Source of the DNA: CAYMOV01 sp964392085
Lineage (GTDB): Bacteria; Oederibacteriota; Muellerivitia; Muellerivitales; Muellerivitaceae
DNA length: 7,974 bases
Direction of reading: 5' to 3'
NCBI GenBank assembly: GCA_964392085.1
Contig: CAYMOV010000105.1
Span: 1 to 7,974 of the forward strand
Position numbers and translations under genes: made by a program. Positions within the stretch are counted from its first letter, which is position 1. The number at the start of each line of letters is the position of its first letter. The notes below the pieces were generated by a model, which was not told where the DNA came from, did not search any database, and saw only the letters and a program-made list of their open reading frames with translations. This document shows, piece after piece, positions 1 through 6,195 of this stretch.

Positions 1-76
1 TGGAGGCGGCAGGCGGATTTGAACCGCCGAATCACGGTTTTGCAGACCGTTCCCTTAGCCACTTGGGTATGCCGCC
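1..76 (-). tRNA. tRNA-Cys (GCA anticodon)
   Basis: Read on the minus strand this folds as a full cloverleaf. The acceptor stem is GGCGGCA with TGCCGCC, the anticodon stem ACGGT/ACCGT encloses the loop CTGCAAA (anticodon GCA, decoding UGC and UGU), and the T arm is GGCGG-TTCAAAT-CCGCC. The discriminator base is U, as expected for cysteine tRNA, and the CCA end is encoded (positions 1-3). It lies 89 nt downstream of tRNA-Gly on the same strand, but a strong intrinsic terminator separates them and I see no good promoter in the short gap. The gene reaches the window edge but is complete. Confidence 0.96.
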
Positions 77-80
77 GCTT

Positions 81-96
81 CCCGGCTAAAACCGGG
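81..96 (-). other. Small hairpin just upstream of tRNA-Cys
   Basis: CCCGG at 81-85 pairs with CCGGG at 92-96 around a six-base loop, immediately before the 5' end of the tRNA-Cys gene. It may be a leader structure for precursor processing. No T-run follows it, so it is not a terminator by itself. Confidence 0.4.
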
Positions 97-105
97 TCAC
101 CTGAA

Positions 106-137
106 CAAAAAAGCCGAAGGAAGGATCCTTCGGCTTT
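106..137 (-). terminator. Intrinsic terminator after tRNA-Gly
   Basis: A perfect 12-bp inverted repeat (AAAGCCGAAGGA at 110-121, TCCTTCGGCTTT at 126-137) with the four-base loop AGGA is followed on the minus strand by further T residues (A-run at 106-109 on the plus strand). This is a textbook rho-independent terminator 28 nt downstream of the 3' end of tRNA-Gly. The stem is symmetric, but only the minus-strand side has the longer T tract. Confidence 0.85.
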
Positions 138-165
138 CGTCGCGCCCCTTGGGGGGCACATGAAA

Positions 166-240
<75 letters not shown>

Positions 241-278
241 CCGTCGCCCGACTAGGCCCAGAGGCTTCGGGGGCACGA

Positions 279-307
279 ATTATAACGGCCCCCTCGCATC
301 CCGTCCA
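279..307 (-). promoter_or_regulatory. Promoter of tRNA-Gly
   Basis: On the minus strand a perfect -10 hexamer TATAAT (279-284) lies 17 bp from TGGACG (302-307), a four-of-six match to the -35 consensus. The expected start of transcription near 272 gives a leader of about 30 nt before the tRNA, the normal arrangement for a sigma-70 type tRNA promoter. Confidence 0.75.
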
Positions 308-341
308 GAATTTCCACTACCCCAGGACCTACAAAAACCGC

Positions 342-1166
342 CTAGATGGCCCGTTTGAGGCCCAGATCCCGGGCCACCTGCTCGACGATCTCATTGTGGA
401 TGATCTCGCGCTTAAGCAAGTACCCTTCAAGCATGGCGTTATCGCAGATGGTGTTGATCAATCGGGGAATGCCCCTGGCATAGTCGAAGATGGCCTGGTA
501 AGCCGATTGGTCGAAGAGATCCTTGGTGCAACCCGCCACACTCAGTCGATGCTTGATGTACTGTTCGGTGGTTTCCCGGGTCAGGGATTTCAGGAAAAAC
601 TTGACCGCCACCCGTTGGAGGAGCGGCGGGTCCAAGGCGAGATATTGTTCCAATTCCGGCAAACCCAGGAGCACGATCGAGATAAGTTTGCGGCCGGGCA
701 CCTCCAGGTTCAGGAGGCCCCGGAATTCCTCGAAGATCTCCCGCTTCTGAAGCATGTTGGCTTCATCGATCAAGACAACCGTTTTTTTACCCTCTTCGTA
801 AAGCTGCATCAACCGTTCATAAAGCTGGGAGATGATCTGCCCCTTGGTGTCGCCGGGGTTCTCCACCCCGAACTGGTGCGCGATCTTTCGGAGGATCCAC
901 TCGGCGGTGATTTCACTGTGGACGATGACGAGGAGGGTGGCTTCGTACTGGGGGTCCGACTCGAGTTTTTCGAGGGCTTTGCGGGCCAGGAGGGTCTTTC
1001 CCGCGCCGATGTCCCCCACCATGACGGTCAAGCCCTTCATCGTATCGACGGCATGGAGCATCCGAACCATGGCCTCGGAATGCTGGCTACTCTCATAATA
1101 AAAACGGCTGTCCGGGGCGTTGGAAAAGGCCTGCTCGGTCAAACCGTAGAAACTCTCGTAACTCAT
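342..1166 (-). CDS. ExeA/GspA-family AAA+ ATPase
   Basis: This 274-residue protein is a single AAA+ module of the ExeA/GspA (also MshM-like) type, which in Gram-negative bacteria helps assemble type II secretion or pilus components at the envelope. It opens with the family's YxxFYGLxEQAFSNAPD-type segment (residues 3-19), then Walker A GDIGAGKT (51-58), Walker B VVLIDEA (130-136, with D134 and E135), a QR arginine-finger candidate (R185) and a sensor-2 motif GIPRLIN (232-238). There is no membrane segment and no C-terminal peptidoglycan-binding domain as in full-length ExeA, so anchoring must come from a partner, plausibly the TPR protein encoded 98 nt upstream. The start is supported by GAGG six bases before the ATG. 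No terminator is visible after the stop. Family call is firm; the process it serves is inferred. Confidence 0.92.
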   Translation of the reverse strand: MSYESFYGLTEQAFSNAPDSRFYYESSQHSEAMVRMLHAVDTMKGLTVMVGDIGAGKTLLARKALEKLESDPQYEATLLVIVHSEITAEWILRKIAHQFGVENPGDTKGQIISQLYERLMQLYEEGKKTVVLIDEANMLQKREIFEEFRGLLNLEVPGRKLISIVLLGLPELEQYLALDPPLLQRVAVKFFLKSLTRETTEQYIKHRLSVAGCTKDLFDQSAYQAIFDYARGIPRLINTICDNAMLEGYLLKREIIHNEIVEQVARDLGLKRAI

Positions 1167-1264
1167 TCAGCGCCTCGTGGGCTTGGAGGGGTCAGGGTGG
1201 GCACCGGCTCGTCCAAGCAAGCCTCCCGTTGACCGGGAAACCGACCGGTTCGGGCATGGTGGAA

Positions 1265-3961
1265 TCAGACGTAGCCTACCTTACCGGGCTTCTTTTTGGC
1301 AACTGAATCCTTGTCCCCCGCCGCGACGTCCTGCGGCGGATGGTGGGCGGAAGGCTCTAGGGGCGCGGAGGATGCCGTCGGGGGAACCGGGAGGGGCCCC
1401 GAGTTTTTTTGGACACCCTTGGCCTTGATGAGGTTCTCGAGATCCGTCAATTTTTTGCGGGCCTCAAAGTTGTCGGGCTCCATTTCCACGATACGGTTAT
1501 AGATCTTGAAGGCCTCCTCAAAGAGGCCTTGGCGCACGTAAATGTCCGCCACCGCGATGGTCATGAAGTCGTCCTTGGAATCATAACCCACCGATTCGCC
1601 CCTGGAGGAGGCCGTCACTTGGGCTGACTTCGGAGCGGCGGAAGCCGGGGCCGGGGATTTTTGAGTCGGCGTTTCCCGGGCCTTACGGTCGGCCTCATCA
1701 CGGACCTTCCGGTCGGCCTCATCGCGCGCTCTCCGTTCGGATTCCTCCCGGACTTTCCGATCGGCCTCCTCGTGGGCTTTCCGGTCGAAATCTTCCCGCA
1801 CTTTCCTTTCCATTTCGGCGCGGACCTTGGTTTCCATCTCTTCCCTGAGCTTTCGCTCGGACTCTTCCTTGGACTTCTTGTCCTGCTCATCCCTCAACCG
1901 ACGTTCCATTTCCTCGCGGATCTTCCGCTCGTTGTCTTCCTTTGCCCTCTGGAGGGCCTCTTCCCTCGCGCGGAGCTCGGCTTCCTCCCGGGCCCGTCGT
2001 TCGGTCTCTTCCCGGGCCTTCCGGTCGGCCTCGGCGCGCTCTTTACGTTCCCGCTCCTCCCGCGCCCTGCGTTCGATGTCCTCCCGGAGCCGCTTCTCCT
2101 CCTCTTCCTTGGCTTTCCTTTCCTCTTCGAGCGCGCCCAAGACCTCTTCCCCGCTCTTCACGTAGAGGGTATAGGCCTCATTCAGCTTGGCCCTCACCTC
2201 GGGATGGTTGGGATAGGTTTCCAGGAGTTGTTGGTAGATTTCAATCGCCTCTTCCACCAAGTTCTGGCCGACGTAGTTTTGGGCAATTTCCAACTGGGAC
2301 TTTAATTCGGCCTCCGAATCGGCTTCGGCCGCATCCGGCGGGGCCGGAGCCGGCGCATGGGCCGCCGGCGCGAGGGTAGGGGGGGCCGCCGCCGCGATCA
2401 CCGGGAGCGCAGCCGCCTTGCTCTCTTTCGGTGGGGGTGTCGCATCGTCTTCCAGGTCCAGGATATTATCGCTGGTTTCCGGGAGACCCGCCTGAGGAGC
2501 GGAGGAGATGGGTTTGGACGCCGGATCAGCTTTCGCGTCATCCGTCTTGGCCGTTTCGGCTTTAGGCGGCTGGGCCTTCGCGAGCTCAGCCTTGTCGGGT
2601 TCGGCCTTGGCCGCGACGGTCGGCGGTACGGCCACCGTTTCCTTCGCGCTGACAGGTTCCTGTTTCACGGACGGCGCGGGTGTCCCGCCGGCACCCTGGA
2701 ACCAAGCTTCCTCCTGGAATTGCTTTTGGAGAGTTTCCGCCTCGGTTTTCTTTCCGGCCTTTTCCAGGCTTTCAACGGCCCGCTGAAGGAATTGGGCCGC
2801 TTCGGTCTTCTGCCCTTCGTCCTTCAACGCCAGTCCCAACGCCTTCAACGCGATCGCCGATTGGGGATCGGCCGCCTCGGCCTTTCGCGCGGCTTCGACA
2901 GCCCGCTTCAGGTCTTTCTTTCCCAGGTACCAATTGGAAACTTGGACGAATAAATTAATGGCTTCGCTTTTACCGCCCTTTTTCATCTGGAGATCCCCCA
3001 TCGCCTCCAACACCTTGGGGTTGTCCTTCTCCACCTTCTGGGCCTTGGTGAGTTGTTCTTGGGCCTTATCCAGCTGGTTGAGCTCCAGGTAAACCTGGCC
3101 CAGGTTGGTCAAGGCCCCCACATGGCTGACCTTGAACCGGAGAAGGTTCTCGAATTCCGTCTTGGATTCCGCGAACTGTTTCTTCCTGAAAAGGATCTGG
3201 CCCAGGATGTAGTGGGCCTCGATGCTCTTGAACTCGATGGCCTTCTGGGACGCCTGTTGGGCCTTGTCGAGGTCGCCCTGCTGGAAATAGATCTCAGCGA
3301 CCGTCAGGAATTCCTTTTTCGCGTCCGATTCGGACCCCTGCTTGATGAAGATCTGGGCCAGGTTGACCCGGGCCTCGACTTGGTTCGGGTCCAATTCCAC
3401 GATCTTCTGAAAGGACTCTTGGGCCTTCTTATAGAGGCGGTTCTTCAGGAACGCCGTCCCCATTACGGCGTATTGCTGGATGGCCTCGGCGATCTTGCCT
3501 TTGGACACCAGCAGTTCGGCGAGCTTGCCGTAGGCCGGGATGTTCTCCGGGTCGAGCTTCAGGACTTCGGTAAAGGCGTCGATGGCCGTCTGGTAATCGC
3601 CCTGTTCCATGGCCGTCTCGGCCTTGAGGGTCTGCTTGATGAGGTTTTGTTTGGTGCGCGCGTCGGGGGGGAGGGTGGTCGGGTCCAAGGCGGCGATCTT
3701 CTTGTTCACCACGGCGGCCTTGTCGTGTTGGCCGCGGGCGCCGAGTTCGGTGGAGACTTTGGAATACTGGTCGTAGGCCTCCCGGGGGGACCCCTTCTTG
3801 ACGTAGACATCCCCCAACATGTTGTGGGTGTTGATGTCCTCGGGGTCGATGGCCAAAAGCTTCTTATATTCCTCGATGGCCTTATCCCAGCGGCCTTCTT
3901 GGAAGTAGATGTAGGCCATCTTGACGATGTTTTTTTTGTCACCCGCTGGAGGAGCCGCCAT
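1265..3961 (-). CDS. Large TPR protein with long charged helical repeat
   Basis: This 898-residue soluble protein has no signal peptide or membrane segment. Residues 14-415 hold about 13 TPR units (typical example: residues 110-140, with A/G/Y/A positions and LDP ends). Residues 421-550 are an Ala/Pro/Lys/Glu-rich flexible linker. A TPR-like helix pair follows at 551-602, then an almost uninterrupted run of eight-residue charged repeats at 614-763, a short Ser/Ala/Pro linker, a last TPR pair at 799-845 (DIYVRQGLFEEAFKIYNRIVEMEPD region), and a Pro-rich tail ending in a basic stretch plus GKVGYV. The likely role is a scaffold that gathers several partners; its closest visible partner is the ATPase gene just downstream. 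GAGG lies five bases before the ATG, supporting the start. The exact function is not recognised. Confidence 0.9.
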   Translation of the reverse strand: MAAPPAGDKKNIVKMAYIYFQEGRWDKAIEEYKKLLAIDPEDINTHNMLGDVYVKKGSPREAYDQYSKVSTELGARGQHDKAAVVNKKIAALDPTTLPPDARTKQNLIKQTLKAETAMEQGDYQTAIDAFTEVLKLDPENIPAYGKLAELLVSKGKIAEAIQQYAVMGTAFLKNRLYKKAQESFQKIVELDPNQVEARVNLAQIFIKQGSESDAKKEFLTVAEIYFQQGDLDKAQQASQKAIEFKSIEAHYILGQILFRKKQFAESKTEFENLLRFKVSHVGALTNLGQVYLELNQLDKAQEQLTKAQKVEKDNPKVLEAMGDLQMKKGGKSEAINLFVQVSNWYLGKKDLKRAVEAARKAEAADPQSAIALKALGLALKDEGQKTEAAQFLQRAVESLEKAGKKTEAETLQKQFQEEAWFQGAGGTPAPSVKQEPVSAKETVAVPPTVAAKAEPDKAELAKAQPPKAETAKTDDAKADPASKPISSAPQAGLPETSDNILDLEDDATPPPKESKAAALPVIAAAAPPTLAPAAHAPAPAPPDAAEADSEAELKSQLEIAQNYVGQNLVEEAIEIYQQLLETYPNHPEVRAKLNEAYTLYVKSGEEVLGALEEERKAKEEEEKRLREDIERRAREERERKERAEADRKAREETERRAREEAELRAREEALQRAKEDNERKIREEMERRLRDEQDKKSKEESERKLREEMETKVRAEMERKVREDFDRKAHEEADRKVREESERRARDEADRKVRDEADRKARETPTQKSPAPASAAPKSAQVTASSRGESVGYDSKDDFMTIAVADIYVRQGLFEEAFKIYNRIVEMEPDNFEARKKLTDLENLIKAKGVQKNSGPLPVPPTASSAPLEPSAHHPPQDVAAGDKDSVAKKKPGKVGYV
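1673..2122 (-). repeat. Degenerate 24-bp tandem repeat encoding charged octads
   Basis: Residues 614-763 of the TPR protein divide cleanly into about 18 eight-residue units of the form [E/D]-R-[K/R]-x-R-[E/D]-E-x, where x is usually A, V, L, M or S; examples are ERKLREEM, DRKVREES and ERRARDEA. The register holds with no insertion or deletion, so the DNA is a diverged tandem repeat of 24 bp. Acidic and basic residues are spaced three to four apart, as in ER/K single-alpha-helix segments. Confidence 0.85.
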
Positions 3962-4077
3962 GCAAACCTCAGGTTAAACTCAGGCTTTTGGTTGAACTGG
4001 AAGCTACTCAGGGACCTTCCCGGGCCGATCCATGGGATTGTTCATCGTTCCATCCAAGGGGACTTCCCCGGGACTCA

Positions 4078-4091
4078 GGTTTTTAAAAACC
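4078..4091. other. 14-bp perfect palindrome in the TPR gene leader
   Basis: GGTTTTTAAAAACC reads the same on both strands and lies in the untranslated leader between the candidate promoter and the TPR gene. It could be a regulator site; no further support is visible. Confidence 0.3.
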
Positions 4092-4112
4092 CTCGTTTGG
4101 AACGGTAAACCA

Positions 4113-4132
4113 TTTCATGAAAACGCATGAAA
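4113..4132. promoter_or_regulatory. Inverted repeat at the predicted transcription start of the TPR gene
   Basis: TTTCATG (4113-4119) and CATGAAA (4126-4132) form a perfect inverted repeat with a six-base spacer, centred on the position where transcription from the neighbouring promoter should begin. It is a plausible operator, but this is inference from symmetry and position. Confidence 0.35.
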
Positions 4133-4134
4133 GT

Positions 4135-4163
4135 AATATAACACCGGTGTTTTTCCAGCGCAA
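4135..4163 (-). promoter_or_regulatory. Candidate promoter of the TPR-ATPase unit, with palindromic operator
   Basis: On the minus strand TTGCGC (4158-4163) and TATATT (4135-4140) are separated by 17 bp. The -10 is a good match, the -35 only fair. The spacer contains the perfect 12-bp palindrome AACACCGGTGTT (4140-4151), directly against the -10, where a repressor would block polymerase. The resulting leader to the TPR start codon is about 165 nt and contains further symmetric sequences. Confidence 0.5.
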
Positions 4164-4388
4164 ACCAAAGGTTGGCCTCATTTGGCCGGGAAGGGCTTCC
4201 AGGGCTGGGGGGGGCAGGTTGGACCAAACCCGGGGGCGAAGTTACCTTAAAACCGTGAACCTAGGAGGCCGACCGGGAAACCGATTGCGCCCCTAATGAG
4301 GGATAAGATTTCAGTGGCTATAAAATGATGTTCTCAGCCCTTCAGCAGAGTACTACCGCTTTTGGTTGTTCGATTATATGGATAAAAG

Positions 4389-4443
4389 TGGTGCCGGAGG
4401 TCGGACTTGAACCGACATGTGGTTGCCCACGGTGGATTTTGAG
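4389..4443 (-). repeat. Left attachment repeat: truncated tRNA-Leu 3' end
   Basis: On the minus strand this reads anticodon loop CTCAAAA (4437-4443, anticodon CAA), 3' anticodon strand TCCAC, a long variable arm GTGG-GCAA-CCAC, T arm GTCGG-TTCAAGT-CCGAC, acceptor strand CTCCGGC, discriminator A and CCA (4389-4391). The sequence immediately 5' (4444 on) cannot form the anticodon stem: CGATT is found where GTGGA is needed, and no D arm follows. It is therefore a tRNA remnant left at the far end of the island, not a working gene. Confidence 0.9.
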
Positions 4444-4493
4444 AATCGGCGGGTCGGTCCTTACCCCTCTCCTGGCCTGTCTAGGAACCCATA

Positions 4494-4509
4494 CAGGGCA
4501 AGCGCCCTG
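4494..4509 (-). other. Hairpin downstream of the integrase gene
   Basis: CAGGGC (4494-4499) and GCCCTG (4504-4509) form a six-pair stem with loop AAGC eight bases beyond the integrase stop codon. No T-run follows on the minus strand, so it is at best a weak or factor-dependent terminator, or a stabilising 3' structure. Confidence 0.35.
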
Positions 4510-4517
4510 GTGGTTTG

Positions 4518-5615
4518 TCAGCCCTCCTTCCTTTCGACCCCCTCAGGGGGTGTCATTGCGGTGTCAATCAGCCTCCGGGCCTTTCCCATCGCCTCCCGGC
4601 GGTCGCCCCGGTCGATCCGGTCGTACCGGCGGAACACCGAATGGGTCTTGTGGCCCGAAATCGACATGATGGTGTTCTCCCCCACCCCTGCCTTCCGGAG
4701 GTTCGTGATCGCGCAATGCCGCAGGTCGTGGAACCTGAAATCCCGTATCCCGGCCCGCTTGCAGGCGCTCCAGAACCCCTCCTTGATCTCCGCCAGCCGC
4801 CTTCCCCGGTAGGTGAAGACATTAGGGGTCCCCAAGGTGGGCGGTACACCCTTCAGCACCCGGACCAATGAGGCGTCCAGGGGTATCTCCCGCCTTTCCT
4901 GGGTCTTGGTGTCGGAGGCCTCCAGGTTGATGATCCCCTCCTGAAAGTCCACCTGGTCCCACCTCAATCCCAGGATCTCCCCCCTCCGCATAGCCGTCAT
5001 GTAGGCCAGCTCCACGATCGGCTTCATGTGGAGCGGCAGGCATTCCAGAAGCCTGCCGTACTCGGATTGGGTGAGGGTGCGGTTCCTCGATTCCTCCTTG
5101 AACAGCTTCAGGCCCAACAGCGGGTTCCGGTCGATCCGGCGGTTCAACAATGCCCGCCGGACGATCGTCTTGAGGCAGGCCATGTGCCGGTTCAAGGTCC
5201 CGTTTTTCAGGACCTTTCCCGCGGCCTTGGCCTCCTCGCGCCGCGACTGGAGGTAGGCCTCCACGTCGTCGAGCGTCAGGCTTTCCAGCGGCTTCTCCCC
5301 GAAGAAGGCCTTCAACCTGCGGACGTAAAGATCGTCCTGCCGAAAGCTCTTCTTGCGGGCCCTGGAATAGGCCTGAAAGGCGTCGGCGGCTTCGCTGAAC
5401 GGGTACCTGGCCCGGTCGGGCGCCAAATACTTGTTTTCGACAATGGCCACCATGTGATGGGCAAGAATCTTCTTCGCCTGGGCCAACGCCACGAACCCCA
5501 GACGGACCCTCTTTCGCTGTTTCAACCCGCTGACCTCGACGAAGTAATCCAGGAAGTAACCCTTGGAGTCACGTCGAAGATGCGGGGGTAGGCTATGGAC
5601 ATTAGGTCGGCTCAT
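4518..5615 (-). CDS. Tyrosine recombinase (integrase) of the island
   Basis: This 365-residue phage-type integrase inserts and excises the island at tRNA-Leu. Residues 1-70 contain a beta-rich basic segment (around GYFLDYFVEVSGLKQRKRVRLG) resembling the arm-DNA-binding part of such enzymes, 73-170 match the helical core-binding domain, and 175-350 the catalytic domain. All catalytic positions are present: R210 (TAMRRGEI), K237 (DTKT), H296 and R299 (HDLRH), H322 (SGHKTH) and nucleophile Y331 (RRYDRI). It should therefore be active. The start is fixed by a very strong GGGAGG five bases before the ATG. Its 3' end overlaps a paired GGTGTCA motif (4549-4570) that recurs near the other end of the island. 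No convincing promoter is seen directly upstream; palindromes at 5903-5940 may control it. Confidence 0.96.
   Translation of the reverse strand: MSRPNVHSLPPHLRRDSKGYFLDYFVEVSGLKQRKRVRLGFVALAQAKKILAHHMVAIVENKYLAPDRARYPFSEAADAFQAYSRARKKSFRQDDLYVRRLKAFFGEKPLESLTLDDVEAYLQSRREEAKAAGKVLKNGTLNRHMACLKTIVRRALLNRRIDRNPLLGLKLFKEESRNRTLTQSEYGRLLECLPLHMKPIVELAYMTAMRRGEILGLRWDQVDFQEGIINLEASDTKTQERREIPLDASLVRVLKGVPPTLGTPNVFTYRGRRLAEIKEGFWSACKRAGIRDFRFHDLRHCAITNLRKAGVGENTIMSISGHKTHSVFRRYDRIDRGDRREAMGKARRLIDTAMTPPEGVERKEG
4549..4570. promoter_or_regulatory. Left paired GGTGTCA motif (candidate integrase arm site)
   Basis: GGTGTCATT and GGTGTCAAT stand 11 bp apart, inside the last codons of the integrase gene and about 105 bp from the left attachment repeat. 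The same 22-base arrangement, with two differences in the two-base spacer, recurs in the same orientation at 7758-7779. Paired directly repeated sites near both ends of an element suggest arm-type recombinase sites; this is inference. Confidence 0.5.
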
Positions 5616-6195
5616 GTGATCCTCCCAACGTCCCGGACGATTCCAAGCCTATCAGATCCGTCGCGGGAATGACCAGACCACGAATAAAACCCAAGGGTCC
5701 CGACGGAGACCCCTCCAGCAAGTTGTTGTTTTTCTTACCACCTCCAACCAACCTAAGCACCCAAACCCAGGTGAGGCTGTCCAAGAGGCCAGACCCCTCT
5801 CCCCCCTCCCTGCTATCTCGAAGAGATACAGGGGGAGAGGGGTCTGGCGTCGCAGGACAGCCGAACCCCACCCAATTTGGGCAAATTTCCAAGTTTCCGA
5901 GGTGACTCAGAGTCAACTTCCGCTTTAATCGGATTAAAGCTCCGAGTAAAGGAATCGGCTCAAAGGTTTGTGATACACGCGGGAGCTCGTCTGATTTGGT
6001 GGCAGGGAATTTACTGTTGACGTGTTTTGAGGTCGGAGGGATACAAATCGGTCGGTGACCGCTATCGGACCACCCAGAGGCCTTCTCGTTCAAAATCCGC
6101 CGTTCAAGTTGTTCGATCATTTCTGTAATCCCAAGCTTGATCGTGTTTCTTGAACTATATTGGGGGATATTTAAGCGCTTTACAAACCCACGCAT
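5602..6195 (-). CDS. Doubtful open reading frame upstream of the integrase
   Basis: An uninterrupted 197-codon frame ends 14 bases inside the integrase start, so it could be coupled to it. Its first 45 residues are protein-like (an amphipathic stretch EMIEQLERRILNEKA), but the rest is low in features, runs straight through the large hairpin at 5775-5862 and the palindromes at 5903-5940, and resembles no family I know. The start at 6195 has no good ribosome binding site; an internal ATG at 6120 is preceded by GGGA at long spacing. I think it more likely that most of this region is regulatory or repeat DNA, with perhaps a decayed short gene at the 5' end. Confidence 0.2.
   Translation of the reverse strand: MRGFVKRLNIPQYSSRNTIKLGITEMIEQLERRILNEKASGWSDSGHRPICIPPTSKHVNSKFPATKSDELPRVSQTFEPIPLLGALIRLKRKLTLSHLGNLEICPNWVGFGCPATPDPSPPVSLRDSREGGEGSGLLDSLTWVWVLRLVGGGKKNNNLLEGSPSGPLGFIRGLVIPATDLIGLESSGTLGGSHEPT
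5775..5862. repeat. Large imperfect palindrome (88-bp hairpin)
   Basis: Three nested stems share one axis: GGCTGTCC/GGACAGCC (5775-5782, 5855-5862), a perfect 17-bp arm CCAGACCCCTCTCCCCC with its complement (5789-5805, 5831-5847), and TATCTC/GAGATA (5814-5819, 5823-5828) closing a three-base loop. The C/T-rich and A/G-rich arms resemble the dispersed intergenic palindromes common in bacterial genomes. As RNA it would be very stable. No T-run follows on either strand. Confidence 0.75.
5903..5940. promoter_or_regulatory. Twin perfect palindromes upstream of the integrase
   Basis: TGACTCAGAGTCA (5903-5915) and the 19-bp GCTTTAATCGGATTAAAGC (5922-5940) lie six bases apart; each is perfectly symmetric about one central base. 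Symmetry of this length is characteristic of dimeric regulator sites. They are about 290-325 bp upstream of the integrase start and may mark an old or active control region of the island. No protein candidate is identifiable. Confidence 0.45.

Larger units (their letters stand above)
3962..4388. other. Intergenic region between the TPR gene and the island
   Basis: This 427-bp stretch has no convincing gene. Its left half holds the ribosome binding site, leader, palindromes and candidate promoter of the TPR gene. In 4164-4388 I see only a G-rich run (eight G at 4207-4214) and no gene or clear signal. Before the island inserted, this DNA would have lain directly downstream of the tRNA-Leu gene. 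Confidence 0.7.

Noticed and set aside
1661..2305. Plus-strand frame with repeated hydrophobic FPxGLL-like residues, looking like a membrane protein
   Set aside because: It is the complement of the charged octad repeat; antisense of Glu/Arg-rich codons gives Phe/Leu/Pro-rich text with the same 24-bp period.
3053..4108. 351-codon plus-strand frame
   Set aside because: It is antisense to the TPR units and extends into the promoter region; no ribosome binding site or domain is visible.
4371..4380. TATAAT on the minus strand as a promoter next to the left repeat
   Set aside because: No acceptable -35 lies at 16-18 bp, since that DNA is the tRNA acceptor arm.
4389..4470. A complete tRNA-Leu at the left repeat
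   Set aside because: The 5' side after the anticodon loop (4444 on) cannot pair with the anticodon stem and has no D arm or acceptor strand.
4325..4871. Several plus-strand frames across the attachment repeat and integrase end
   Set aside because: They run through the tRNA remnant and antisense to catalytic motifs of the integrase.
5775..5862. Integron attC site
   Set aside because: The ends lack the conserved GTTRRRY-type core pairs, and no integron integrase or cassette array is present.
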